From Myxococcales bacterium (GTDB taxonomy: Bacteria; Myxococcota; Myxococcia; Myxococcales; Myxococcaceae): 64,000 nucleotides of DNA. The DNA is taken from positions 1-64,000 of the forward strand of contig JADLDB010000036.1 in the NCBI GenBank assembly GCA_020846875.1, in the 5' to 3' direction. Numbering within the stretch: the first letter of the stretch is position 1; each line of letters starts with the position of its first letter. A program made the position numbers and the translations under genes. Of the stretch, positions 56,903 to 64,000 are shown piece after piece. Under the pieces are notes generated by a model. That model made no database searches and had not been told where the DNA came from. It saw only the letters and a program-made list of their open reading frames with translations.

Positions 56903-58051
56903 ATGCGGGAAACCAGCACCATCGTCAGCTCGGCCAAGAAGGCGCCGCCGCGCACGGAAGCCCCGGTGCCGACCCGCCTTCGGCTGCGGCCGGTCCATAG
57001 GATCACCCGGGCCCACCTGAGCCTGGCTGAGCGCCCACAGGCCGTCGAAGACGCGCAGGCGGCCCTTCAGTCGGTCGCTGCCCACCTCTCGCAGCAACTG
57101 AACGCCGAGGTGAAGCTGTCCGCCCGCCTCGCCGACGCAAGCCTCCACCCCTTCTCGCACCTGGCGAAGCAGGCGGTGTTCGCCCTCATCGAGCTGCACG
57201 GCGACGCGGCGGGCGTGCTGGAGGTCGATCCGATCGCCGCCGGCGCGGTGCTGCAGCACATCGCGGGGACAAAGCCAGCGCAGGTCGGCCACGTGACGCT
57301 GACGCGGATCGAGGAGGCCGCCTTCGGCTGGCTGCTGCTCTCGATCCTCTCCACGCTGCGCGCCCTTCCTGCGGTGGCCACCCACTACGCGCCGCGGCTG
57401 ATCTCCTTCCACACCGATCGCGGCCCGGTGCTCTCCACGCTGGACGCGCGGCGCCGCCACGTCGGCATCGAGGTGAGCGTGGGCGTTGGTGAGCTGAACG
57501 GTCACGCCCGCCTGATCCTCCCCGCGCAGTGGCTGCAGGCCACGCTCGCCCACCTCCCGGCGGCGGCCCCGGGCGAGCTGTCCGCGGAGGTGGGCGCCCT
57601 CACCCTCGAGGCGGTCTGCTGCATGGGCAAGCTGGAGCTCGACGCCGCCGACGCCGAGGCCCTCGTGCCGGGCGACGTCGTGGTCTTCAAGGACCTCTCG
57701 CGCGACGACGACAGCCTGCGTGGCACCGGCCGGCTGACCACCTCGGCCTTCCAGCTCGCCGGCGACTTCACCGCAGACGGCTTCACCCTCACCCGCGCCC
57801 ATGAGCGCCGAACCCTGGAGAACCGCATGTCCACCCCGGATCCCTCGCTGCCCGTCGACGTCGAGATCGAATTGGCCCGCCTGCGCATTCCGCTGCAGCA
57901 GCTCGCCGCCCTGCGCCCCGGCGGTGTCCTCCCGCTGCACGTCAACGCCGCCCAGACGGTACTCATCCGCATCGGCGACAAGCCCGTGGCGAAGGCCGAG
58001 CTGGTGGAGATCGAGGGCGAGATCGGCGCCCGCATCCTGTCGCTCCTCTAG
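56903..58051 (+). CDS. sctQ: T3SS cytoplasmic ring / sorting platform protein SctQ (FliN/FliM-like)
   Basis: 382 residues from ATG 56903, chosen because GGAGGT precedes it; an ATG at 56891 lies within that same site. The N-terminal half is a SctQ-type domain. The C-terminal half has two SpoA (FliN-like) modules: residues ~190-300 and ~310-382 (DVEIELARLRIPLQQLAALRPGGVLPLHV). Such proteins form the cytoplasmic ring and sort substrates. An internal in-frame start is annotated separately. Stop lies 9 bases before the next gene. Confidence 0.88.
   Translation: MRETSTIVSSAKKAPPRTEAPVPTRLRLRPVHRITRAHLSLAERPQAVEDAQAALQSVAAHLSQQLNAEVKLSARLADASLHPFSHLAKQAVFALIELHGDAAGVLEVDPIAAGAVLQHIAGTKPAQVGHVTLTRIEEAAFGWLLLSILSTLRALPAVATHYAPRLISFHTDRGPVLSTLDARRRHVGIEVSVGVGELNGHARLILPAQWLQATLAHLPAAAPGELSAEVGALTLEAVCCMGKLELDAADAEALVPGDVVVFKDLSRDDDSLRGTGRLTTSAFQLAGDFTADGFTLTRAHERRTLENRMSTPDPSLPVDVEIELARLRIPLQQLAALRPGGVLPLHVNAAQTVLIRIGDKPVAKAELVEIEGEIGARILSLL
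57827..58051 (+). CDS. candidate internal translation product SctQ-C
   Basis: ATG 57827 is in the sctQ frame and is preceded by GGAG (57817-57820) with a 6-base spacer, a good site inside coding sequence. It would make a 74-residue protein that is exactly the last SpoA module. In several T3SSs SctQ-C is made this way and is needed for function. Confidence 0.5.
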   Translation: MSTPDPSLPVDVEIELARLRIPLQQLAALRPGGVLPLHVNAAQTVLIRIGDKPVAKAELVEIEGEIGARILSLL

Positions 58052-58060
58052 AGGCCCGCC

Positions 58061-58429
58061 ATGACGCTCTCTCCCCGAAACAAGCTGATCGCCGCCGCCT
58101 CGATGCTGCTGCTCTTGCCGGTGGTGGCCGTGCTGCAGGGTGCGTCGGCAGCGACGGCGGCCCGCGTAGTGCTCGGCGTCGCCGCCCTGGGTGGCCTGGC
58201 AGTGTGGTTCCTCAAGGCCAAGGGGGGGCTGCCCCTGTCCCGCTTCAAGAGCGCCGCGCGGCTGTCCGTCGTCCAGCGGGTCGGCCTGTCAGCCCGCTCG
58301 GGCGTCGCGCTGGTGGAGGTCGACGGCCGCCCCTACCTCATCGTCCACGGCGACGGCTTCGCTCGCATCCGCCCCACCGCGCGCCCGAAGGTGGTCGCTC
58401 CGCGCACCTCCAACCTCGACCTCGCCTGA
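58061..58429 (+). CDS. FliO-like protein of the T3SS gate operon
   Basis: 122 residues. Two hydrophobic N-terminal segments are followed by the FliO pattern LSVVQRVGLSARSGVALVEVDGRPYLIV. FliO is a flagellar chaperone for FliP; non-flagellar systems are generally described without it. Here it sits between sctQ and sctR, as fliO does between fliN and fliP. A good AGAGG is just before the ATG. Confidence 0.7.
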   Translation: MTLSPRNKLIAAASMLLLLPVVAVLQGASAATAARVVLGVAALGGLAVWFLKAKGGLPLSRFKSAARLSVVQRVGLSARSGVALVEVDGRPYLIVHGDGFARIRPTARPKVVAPRTSNLDLA

Positions 58430-58444
58430 CCTGGGAGATTCGCC

Positions 58445-59182
58445 ATGAAGCCCGTGCTCTTCACCGCCCTGCTCTTTCCCGCCGTCGCGATGGCCCGGCC
58501 GGTCGCCTCCGCCTCGCTCGACGCCCAGAGTTCGGGCTTCGCCGGCAACCAACTGCAGATGATGGGGCTGCTGGCGCTGATGGCCATCATCCCCTTCGCG
58601 ATCATGATGCTGACCAGCTTCTCGAAGATCGTGGTCGTCCTCAGCATCCTCCGCTCGGCGCTGGGCACGCAGCAGGCGCCCCCGACGATGGTGCTGACTG
58701 GCCTGGCGGCGGTGCTGTCCGCGACCATCATGGCGCCCACCTTCGAGAAGATGTGGAACACCGGCCGCGAGGCGTACGTGGAGGTGAACCGCGGCTCGGA
58801 GCTGCTCTCCACCGCGGGCCGCGTCACCGAGCCCCTGCGGGACTTCCTCACCCGCCACGGCAGCCCCGAGGAGCGCGCCCGCTTCGTCGACCTGGCACGA
58901 GAGCTGCGCCCGCCCGAAGAGGCCGGCCTGGTGGCGGAGACGGATCTCGCTGTGGTGGTGCCGGCCTTCGTCCTCACCGAGCTCAAGGAGGCCTTCATCA
59001 TCGGATTCCTCATCTTCCTGCCCTTCCTGGTGCTGGACATGCTGATCGCCAACGTGCTGCTGGCGCTGGGCATGCAGACGCTGTCGCCCAGCCAGGTCAG
59101 CCTGCCCTTCAAGATCCTCCTCTTCGTGGCGGTGGACGGGTGGGCGCTGCTCAGCCGCGGTCTCATCCTCGCGTACCGGTGA
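58445..59182 (+). CDS. sctR: T3SS export gate protein SctR (FliP family)
   Basis: 245 residues with a cleavable-type signal (ending AMARP), four membrane helices and the family motifs FSKIVVVLSILRSALGTQQAPP, VVVPAFVLTELKEAFIIGF and MQTLSPSQVSLPFKILLFV. GGGAGA precedes the ATG. It forms the core of the export gate with SctS and SctT. Confidence 0.95.
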   Translation: MKPVLFTALLFPAVAMARPVASASLDAQSSGFAGNQLQMMGLLALMAIIPFAIMMLTSFSKIVVVLSILRSALGTQQAPPTMVLTGLAAVLSATIMAPTFEKMWNTGREAYVEVNRGSELLSTAGRVTEPLRDFLTRHGSPEERARFVDLARELRPPEEAGLVAETDLAVVVPAFVLTELKEAFIIGFLIFLPFLVLDMLIANVLLALGMQTLSPSQVSLPFKILLFVAVDGWALLSRGLILAYR

Positions 59183-59188
59183 ACTGCC

Positions 59189-59458
59189 ATGGACACCTCG
59201 ATCATCCTCACCCTCGCCCGTGAAGCCCTGCTGCTGATGGTGCTGGCCTCGCTCCCGCCCATCGCCGCCTCGCTGGTGGTCGGCTTCCTGATGAGCCTGG
59301 TGCAGGCCACCACCCAACTGCAGGAGAGCACCCTGTCGGTGGTGCCCAAGCTGTGCGCCGCGGTGTTGGCCCTGGTGATCGCGGGGCCGTGGATCGGCGG
59401 CCAACTCACCCGCTTCGCCACCCAGCTCTTCCTGGTCCTCCCGGAGATCGCCTCGTGA
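59189..59458 (+). CDS. sctS: T3SS export gate protein SctS (FliQ family)
   Basis: 89 residues, two membrane helices, with REALLLMVLASLPPIAASLVVGF and SLVQATTQLQESTL. Overlaps sctT by GTGA. Confidence 0.93.
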   Translation: MDTSIILTLAREALLLMVLASLPPIAASLVVGFLMSLVQATTQLQESTLSVVPKLCAAVLALVIAGPWIGGQLTRFATQLFLVLPEIAS

Positions 59459-60252
59459 GCGCCTGGAGCATCCTCACCCCGATGGTCGACGCGCTGCAGC
59501 CGCACGTGGTGGCCACCGCGTTGATCGGCAGCCGCCTGGTGCCCGTGGCGTTCCTGTGCCCGCTGCTGGGCGGGACCCACGCGCCGACGCACGTGAAGCT
59601 GGGGCTGGTGCTCGCGTTGGCGCTGTTCCTTCACGTCGCCGCCGGAGTGGGCCTTCCCCCCGGCGCGGCGAACGCCTTCGACTTCGTGGGCATCGCCTTC
59701 AAGGAGGTGCTGCTCGGCACCACCCTGGGCCTCATCGCTTCGCTGCCCTTCGACGCCGCGCGCATGGGCGGCCGCTTCATCGATCTCTTCCGGGGCTCCT
59801 CGGCCGAAGCCGCGCTCCCCATGGCGGGCAGCAAGGAAGCCGCGACCGGCGACGCACTGTACCACCTGCTCCTGGCGCTGGCCGCGACGGGCATAGTGAT
59901 GCCGCTGACCCTGGGCGCGCTCTTCAAGAGCTACGCGGTGGCCCCGCTTGGGACCTTCGTCCACTCCGAGGCGGCGGCGATGCAACTGGCCTCCCTGGTG
60001 GGCGGGGCCTTTGCCACCGGGCTGGCGATCGGCGCGCCCATCGCCGCAGCCTCGCTGGCGATCGATGCGGGGCTCGGCCTGGCCTCGCGAGCCGCTCCGG
60101 GGATGAACCTGCAGGACACCGGCGCGCCCCTGCGGATCCTCGGGGGTGGCGCGGTGATCTGGCTGGCCGTGGGGCTCTTCGCGGCGCGACTGCAGGACTA
60201 CGCCACCGGCACCCCGGACGCCCTGCGGATGGTGCTGGACCTCGGCCGGTGA
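59455..60252 (+). CDS. sctT: T3SS export gate protein SctT (FliR family)
   Basis: 265 residues from GTG 59455, which overlaps the sctS stop. Six or so membrane helices and the family blocks GSRLVPVAFLCPLLGG and KEVLLGTTLGLIASLPFDAARMGG. It is the gate plug component. A 33-base gap follows before sctU, the longest gap within the sctR-V run. Confidence 0.93.
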   Translation: MSAWSILTPMVDALQPHVVATALIGSRLVPVAFLCPLLGGTHAPTHVKLGLVLALALFLHVAAGVGLPPGAANAFDFVGIAFKEVLLGTTLGLIASLPFDAARMGGRFIDLFRGSSAEAALPMAGSKEAATGDALYHLLLALAATGIVMPLTLGALFKSYAVAPLGTFVHSEAAAMQLASLVGGAFATGLAIGAPIAAASLAIDAGLGLASRAAPGMNLQDTGAPLRILGGGAVIWLAVGLFAARLQDYATGTPDALRMVLDLGR

Positions 60253-60253
60253 C

Positions 60254-60269
60254 TGGCACGCGTCCTGCG
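60254..60269 (+). promoter_or_regulatory. sigma54 consensus-like sequence just before sctU
   Basis: TGGCACG, four bases, CTGCG, with GG and GC at the right spacing. The predicted start is about 60280, only 6 bases before the sctU ATG. It would give a nearly leaderless message. Confidence 0.35.
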
Positions 60270-60285
60270 ATGACGGGGCCTCGGT

Positions 60286-61341
60286 ATGAGCGAGAAGACG
60301 CACCAGCCAACCGCCCAGAAGCTCCGCGAGGCCCGAAAAAAGGGCCAGATTCCGCGCAGTAAGCTCTTCACGTCGGCTGCCGTCACCCTGGGCGGGCTGG
60401 TGGCGACCCTGGCCTTCGCGGGGGAGTCCAGCGTCCGCGTGAGGGCCTGGACCGTCTCGCTGGTGAGCCTTCGGGTGGAGAGCCCCGTCGACGCGCTGTG
60501 GGAGAGCGTGCGCGTCCTGGCGCTGTGCGTCGCGCCGACGCTGGTGGGGGCGCTCTTGGGCGCGGTGGCCGCGTCGGTCGCGACCGCTGGGCTCCAGGTG
60601 CAAGCCGACGCGATCGCTCCGAAGCTCGAGCGCCTCGACCCGGTGGAAGGCTTCAAGAAGCTCTTCTCGGTGCGCCAGCTGATCGACGTGCTCAAAGGGC
60701 TCCTGGTCGCCGCCGTCATCGGGTGGATCGTCTGGGGCGCGGTGCGAGAGGCTTCTCCCTGGGCCTTCCGAGGTATTTCACACGACGGGGCCGGGGCCTT
60801 CCTCGCGCTGCTCTCGCTGCTGCGGCCCGCGGTCCTCAAGGCCGCCGCAGTGCTCCTGGTCCTCGGGGTGGGTGACTGGGCGCTCGCCCGCCGCCGCCAC
60901 ATCAAGGACCTGATGATGTCGCACGAGGAGATGAAGCAGGAGCACAAGAACTCTGAGGGCGACCCCCACCACAAGTCCAAGCGGAAGGCCGAGCACAAGA
61001 AGCTGGCCTCCGGAGGCCCGGCACGCGGGGTGCAGAAAGCGACCGCCGTGGTCGTGAACCCCACCCATATCGCCGTCGCCCTTCGGTACGACGAGTCCGA
61101 GTGCGAGGCGCCGTACATCGTGGCCAAGGGCCGTGAGGAGGACGCCTTGAAGATCCGTAAGCAGGCTCAATCGCAGGGGATTCCGGTGGTCCGCGACATC
61201 CCCCTGGCGCGGTCGCTGGTGCACTACGACGTGGGCGAAGAGGTGCCTGAGGAGCTCTACCAGGCCGCGGCGGCCATCTTGAAGGTGGCCCTGGAGGAGT
61301 CCGAGTCGCGAGACGCCAACCCCCTGGGAGGTGCGCCGTGA
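60286..61341 (+). CDS. sctU: T3SS autocleaving switch protein SctU (FlhB family)
   Basis: 351 residues. Four membrane helices and the cytoplasmic domain with the autocleavage motif N258-P-T-H261 (VVVNPTHIAVALRY). The family cleaves between N and P to switch substrates. KTHQPTAQKLREARKKGQIPRS is the standard N-terminus. The GTG of sctV overlaps the stop. Confidence 0.95.
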   Translation: MSEKTHQPTAQKLREARKKGQIPRSKLFTSAAVTLGGLVATLAFAGESSVRVRAWTVSLVSLRVESPVDALWESVRVLALCVAPTLVGALLGAVAASVATAGLQVQADAIAPKLERLDPVEGFKKLFSVRQLIDVLKGLLVAAVIGWIVWGAVREASPWAFRGISHDGAGAFLALLSLLRPAVLKAAAVLLVLGVGDWALARRRHIKDLMMSHEEMKQEHKNSEGDPHHKSKRKAEHKKLASGGPARGVQKATAVVVNPTHIAVALRYDESECEAPYIVAKGREEDALKIRKQAQSQGIPVVRDIPLARSLVHYDVGEEVPEELYQAAAAILKVALEESESRDANPLGGAP

Positions 61342-63419
61342 ACTCCGTGCTCGCTTTCGTAGAGAAGGTGCTGGCCCGCGCGAAGACGTCGTCGGACATC
61401 GTGCTGGCGGTGGTGATGGCGATGATCATCGGCGCGATGATCGTCCCGCTGCCGGCCTGGGTGCTGGACGCGGGCATCGCAGTCAACCTCGCGGCGGCGG
61501 CGGCGCTGCTGGTGGCGGCGCTGTACGCGAAGGACGCGCTCAAGGTGGCCACCTTCCCCACCCTGCTGCTCCTCACCACGCTGTTCCGGCTGGCGATGAA
61601 CGTGTCGTCGACGCGGCTGGCGCTGTCGGAGGGGCACGCAGGAGAGATCATCCAGGCCTTCGGCGAGTTCGTGGTGCGCGGGGACTACGTGGTGGGCGCG
61701 GTGATCTTCGCCATCCTCACCCTGGTGCAGTTCCTGGTGGTGACGAAGGGCGCCGAGCGCGTGGCCGAGGTGTCGGCGCGCTTCACCCTCGACGCGATGC
61801 CGGGCAAGCAGATGTCGATCGACGCGGATCTGCGGGCAGGGGCGATCACCCAGGATCAGGCGCGGGCCCGGCGGCGCGAGCTGGAGCGCGAGTCGCAGCT
61901 CTTCGGCTCGATGGACGGTGCGATGAAGTTCGTGAAGGGCGACGTGATCGCCGGCCTGGTGATCACCTTGATCAACCTGCTGGGCGGCATCGTCATCGGC
62001 GTGCTGCAGAACGGCATGACGGCGGCGGAGGCGGCGGGCACCTACGCGCTGATCGCCATCGGCGACGGGCTGGTCTCGCAGATCCCCTCGCTGTGCATCG
62101 CGGTGGCGGCGGGCATCGTGGTGACGCGCGTAGCGTCGGAGAAGGAAGACGACTCGCTGGGCACGGACATCGGCGCCCAGTTCTTCGGGCAGTACAAGGC
62201 GCTCTTCGTGGTGGCGGGCCTGTGCCTCGCGCTGGCCGCGATGCCGGGCATGCCGCACTTCACCTTCATCCTCATCGCGAGCGGAGCGGTGCTGGTGGGC
62301 CTGGGCCTCAAGCGGCTGAAGAGCCGTCAGGCAGAGGCGAAGGCCCAGCCGGCGAAGACCAGCACGTCCGCGGCGGCCTCCTCCAGCGCGCCGGCCCAGG
62401 CGCCGAAGCTGCACGAGCTGCCACAGGCGGTGACCCCGCTGACCCTCGATCTCTCCGCGGACCTCACGCCGCTCGTCGAGGAGGCGGAGCAGGCCTTCGT
62501 GCACGTCGACCTCGAGAAGGTGCGTGAGCGGCTGTTCCTGGAGCTGGGCGTGCGCGTGCCGGGCTTCCGGGTGCGCACCGGAGCACCGCTGCCGCCGAAG
62601 GCGTGGGCGCTGTCCATCGACGAGGTGCCGGCGGGCCGCGGCGTGCTGCCTGAAGGAGCGCTGTTCGCGCTGGCGACCCCGGCGGAGCTGGCCAACCATG
62701 GGATCCAGGGCGCGGAGGCCGTGGAGCTGCCGGGCGGGAAGGCGATCTCCCGGGTGAGTGAGGCCCAGCGGCCGCAGCTGGAGGCGCTGGGCGTACCGCT
62801 GCGGCACCCTCGCGAGCTGGTGGCCGAGCAGGTGGCAACGCACCTCAAGAAGCGGGCGCCTTCCTTCCTCGGCGTGCAGGAGGTGCAGGCGGCCCTCGGC
62901 ACCCTCGAGCAGCAGTCGCCGGCCCTGGTGAAGGAGGCGCTGCAGAAGGTCCCGCTGCCGCTGATGACGGACGTCGCCAAGCGGCTGCTGCAGGAGCAGG
63001 TCAGCATTCGCAACCTGCGGGCGATCCTCGACGCGCTGGTGGCCCCCACCACCGAGGGCGACGCCGCCCAGCTGGCCGAGCGTTGCCGCGGCGCGCTGGC
63101 CCGGCAGATCAGCTTCCAGTACGCGTCCAACGGGCCGCTGTACGCCTACCTGGTGGATCCGGCGGTGGAGGAGACGCTGCGCCAGGCGGGCCCGGCGGCG
63201 GCGATCGACCCGATGGAAGCCGGCGCGATCCTGGAGGGTGTGAAGCGCCTCGCGAAGCAGGGCAAGGCAGTGCTGCTGTCTTCTCCCGACGTGCGGCGCA
63301 TGCTGCGGCGCCTGGTGGAAGGCGCCTTCCCCGAGGTCGCGGTGCTGACCTTCACCGAGCTGGATCCCGAGCTCCAGGTGCGGCCCGTGGGCCGGCTGGC
63401 GGCAGTGCCGGTGCGGTGA
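61338..63419 (+). CDS. sctV: T3SS export gate protein SctV (FlhA family)
   Basis: 693 residues from GTG 61338 (GTGA overlap with sctU). Eight or so N-terminal membrane helices; the signature ARFTLDAMPGKQMSIDADLR; and a large cytoplasmic domain. The family forms a nonameric ring that docks chaperone-substrate complexes. This is the last T3SS gene in the window. Confidence 0.95.
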   Translation: MNSVLAFVEKVLARAKTSSDIVLAVVMAMIIGAMIVPLPAWVLDAGIAVNLAAAAALLVAALYAKDALKVATFPTLLLLTTLFRLAMNVSSTRLALSEGHAGEIIQAFGEFVVRGDYVVGAVIFAILTLVQFLVVTKGAERVAEVSARFTLDAMPGKQMSIDADLRAGAITQDQARARRRELERESQLFGSMDGAMKFVKGDVIAGLVITLINLLGGIVIGVLQNGMTAAEAAGTYALIAIGDGLVSQIPSLCIAVAAGIVVTRVASEKEDDSLGTDIGAQFFGQYKALFVVAGLCLALAAMPGMPHFTFILIASGAVLVGLGLKRLKSRQAEAKAQPAKTSTSAAASSSAPAQAPKLHELPQAVTPLTLDLSADLTPLVEEAEQAFVHVDLEKVRERLFLELGVRVPGFRVRTGAPLPPKAWALSIDEVPAGRGVLPEGALFALATPAELANHGIQGAEAVELPGGKAISRVSEAQRPQLEALGVPLRHPRELVAEQVATHLKKRAPSFLGVQEVQAALGTLEQQSPALVKEALQKVPLPLMTDVAKRLLQEQVSIRNLRAILDALVAPTTEGDAAQLAERCRGALARQISFQYASNGPLYAYLVDPAVEETLRQAGPAAAIDPMEAGAILEGVKRLAKQGKAVLLSSPDVRRMLRRLVEGAFPEVAVLTFTELDPELQVRPVGRLAAVPVR

Positions 63420-63455
63420 AGCTTCCGGTAGCCTCGCCGCGAGGCCGAGGCCACC

Positions 63456-64000
63456 GTGACGGAGCTCTTGCTGACCGGGTTGAAGCTGTCCGTCGGTGCC
63501 TTGATCCTGGGGATCGGCCTGAGCGAGCCCGCGCGCGGCGTGCTGTACGTGTGGCGCCGGCCGGGGCTCCTCGCGCGCTCGCTGCTCGCCATGTACCTGG
63601 TGGTGCCGCTGGTGGCCGTGGCGATGGCCAAGCTGTTGCCGCTGACCCTGGGCGCAAAGGCCGCCTTGCTGCTCCTCGCCGTGTCCGCCGGCGCGCCGCT
63701 GCTGCCGCGCCGGTTGGCCGCCTTCGGGGCCGGCCCCTACATCTTCAGCCTGGTGTTCACGTCATCGCTGTTGGCGATGGTCCTGGTGCCGCTCTCCTTC
63801 CTCGGCCTGGCCTCCTTCTTCGAGGTGCCGGTCGCGACGCCGGCCGTGGAGGTCGCGGCGGTGATCGGCAAGTCCTTCCTCCTGCCCCTGGCCGCGGGCA
63901 TGGTCACCCGCAAGCTCGTACCGGAGCGCCTGCGGGATCGAGTGGTGCCGGTGCTCACCGCCGCCGCGGCGATCCTTCTGGTCCTCTGCACCGTGCTGCT
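63456..64000 (+). CDS. membrane protein, start only (BASS/arsenite-type symporter-like)
   Basis: A GTG at 63456 opens a frame that runs off the end of the window; 181 codons are visible. It has about five hydrophobic helices: ELLLTGLKLSVGALILGIGL, LLAMYLVVPLVAVAMAKLLPL, AALLLLAVSAGAPLLP and so on. The SxGAPLLPRR and FTSSLLAMVLVPL segments resemble bile acid:sodium symporter-type carriers. The gene begins 36 bases after sctV but shows no link to secretion. The identity is tentative. Confidence 0.55.
   Translation, partial: MTELLLTGLKLSVGALILGIGLSEPARGVLYVWRRPGLLARSLLAMYLVVPLVAVAMAKLLPLTLGAKAALLLLAVSAGAPLLPRRLAAFGAGPYIFSLVFTSSLLAMVLVPLSFLGLASFFEVPVATPAVEVAAVIGKSFLLPLAAGMVTRKLVPERLRDRVVPVLTAAAAILLVLCTVL

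Overview
The window (about two-thirds G+C) looks like the chromosome of a myxobacterium (Myxococcota). The signs are lipoproteins with Asp/Ala/Gly-rich linkers after the lipobox, a Ser/Thr kinase with a long Pro-rich C-terminus, an FHA-type sigma54 activator, FHA and PilZ proteins, a complete Bat (aerotolerance-type) operon, and a non-flagellar type III secretion (T3SS) export gate. Most genes are chromosomal housekeeping or envelope genes packed into tight operons. No tRNA, rRNA, CRISPR array, insertion sequence or integrase was seen, and no stretch longer than about 170 bases lacks a gene.

Layout. 1-360: end of a peptide-type ABC transporter binding protein. 526-7697: the stress cluster prkA / yeaH (DUF444) / spoVR, split between prkA and yeaH by a lower-GC pair, an M4-like secreted metallopeptidase and a small exported protein. 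7772-16096: M23 peptidase, glycogen phosphorylase, pyruvate:ferredoxin oxidoreductase and its dihydroorotate-dehydrogenase-like partner. 16099-18371: a CBM9-like lipoprotein and an FHA membrane protein. 18382-25204 (minus): the envelope biogenesis run lysS, lolC/E, lolD, bamA. 25266-27541 (minus): a lipoprotein coupled to a protein with the signature of zinc-dependent phospholipase C / P1 nuclease. 27697-31961 (minus): probable anti-sigma, ECF sigma factor, L,D-transpeptidase, lipoprotein, FHA-sigma54 activator. 32010-36736: a small frameshifted gene, then a divergent kinase operon. 36743-41919: beta-barrel porin, prfB with its programmed frameshift, Fe superoxide dismutase, a DUF4105 membrane protein, a ribbon-helix-helix protein. 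42027-49266: seven coupled genes, batA-E plus an ABC ATPase, then a STAS-like protein and the FtsX-type permease that probably pairs with the ATPase. 52402-53115: response regulator and PilZ protein. 53210-63419: patatin phospholipase followed by a T3SS operon (needle-like protein, sctI, sctJ, unknown, sctQ, fliO-like, sctR-S-T-U-V). 63456-64000: start of a membrane protein cut by the window edge.

The most interesting region is the T3SS operon. It carries the whole export gate and a FliO-like protein in flagellar order (Q-O-R-S-T-U-V), together with non-flagellar SctI/SctJ, but no ATPase, secretin or SctD/SctL in this window. Its first gene looks like a needle subunit with an unusually long N-terminus. 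sctQ carries a well-placed internal start for a C-terminal SctQ product. Two sigma54-like promoter sequences sit in front of the operon and in front of sctU. A patatin-type lipase lies immediately upstream.

A second theme is probable leaderless transcription. Several genes lack a Shine-Dalgarno sequence and instead have a TAnnnT -10-like hexamer 7-11 nt before the start codon (start codons at 7772, 17313, 28726, 31961, 32453, 34335 and 52402; a looser case at 49784). Start sites here were chosen from such elements, from Shine-Dalgarno sequences, from stop/start overlaps and from signal peptides. All calls were made by reading translated sequence; no database search was run.
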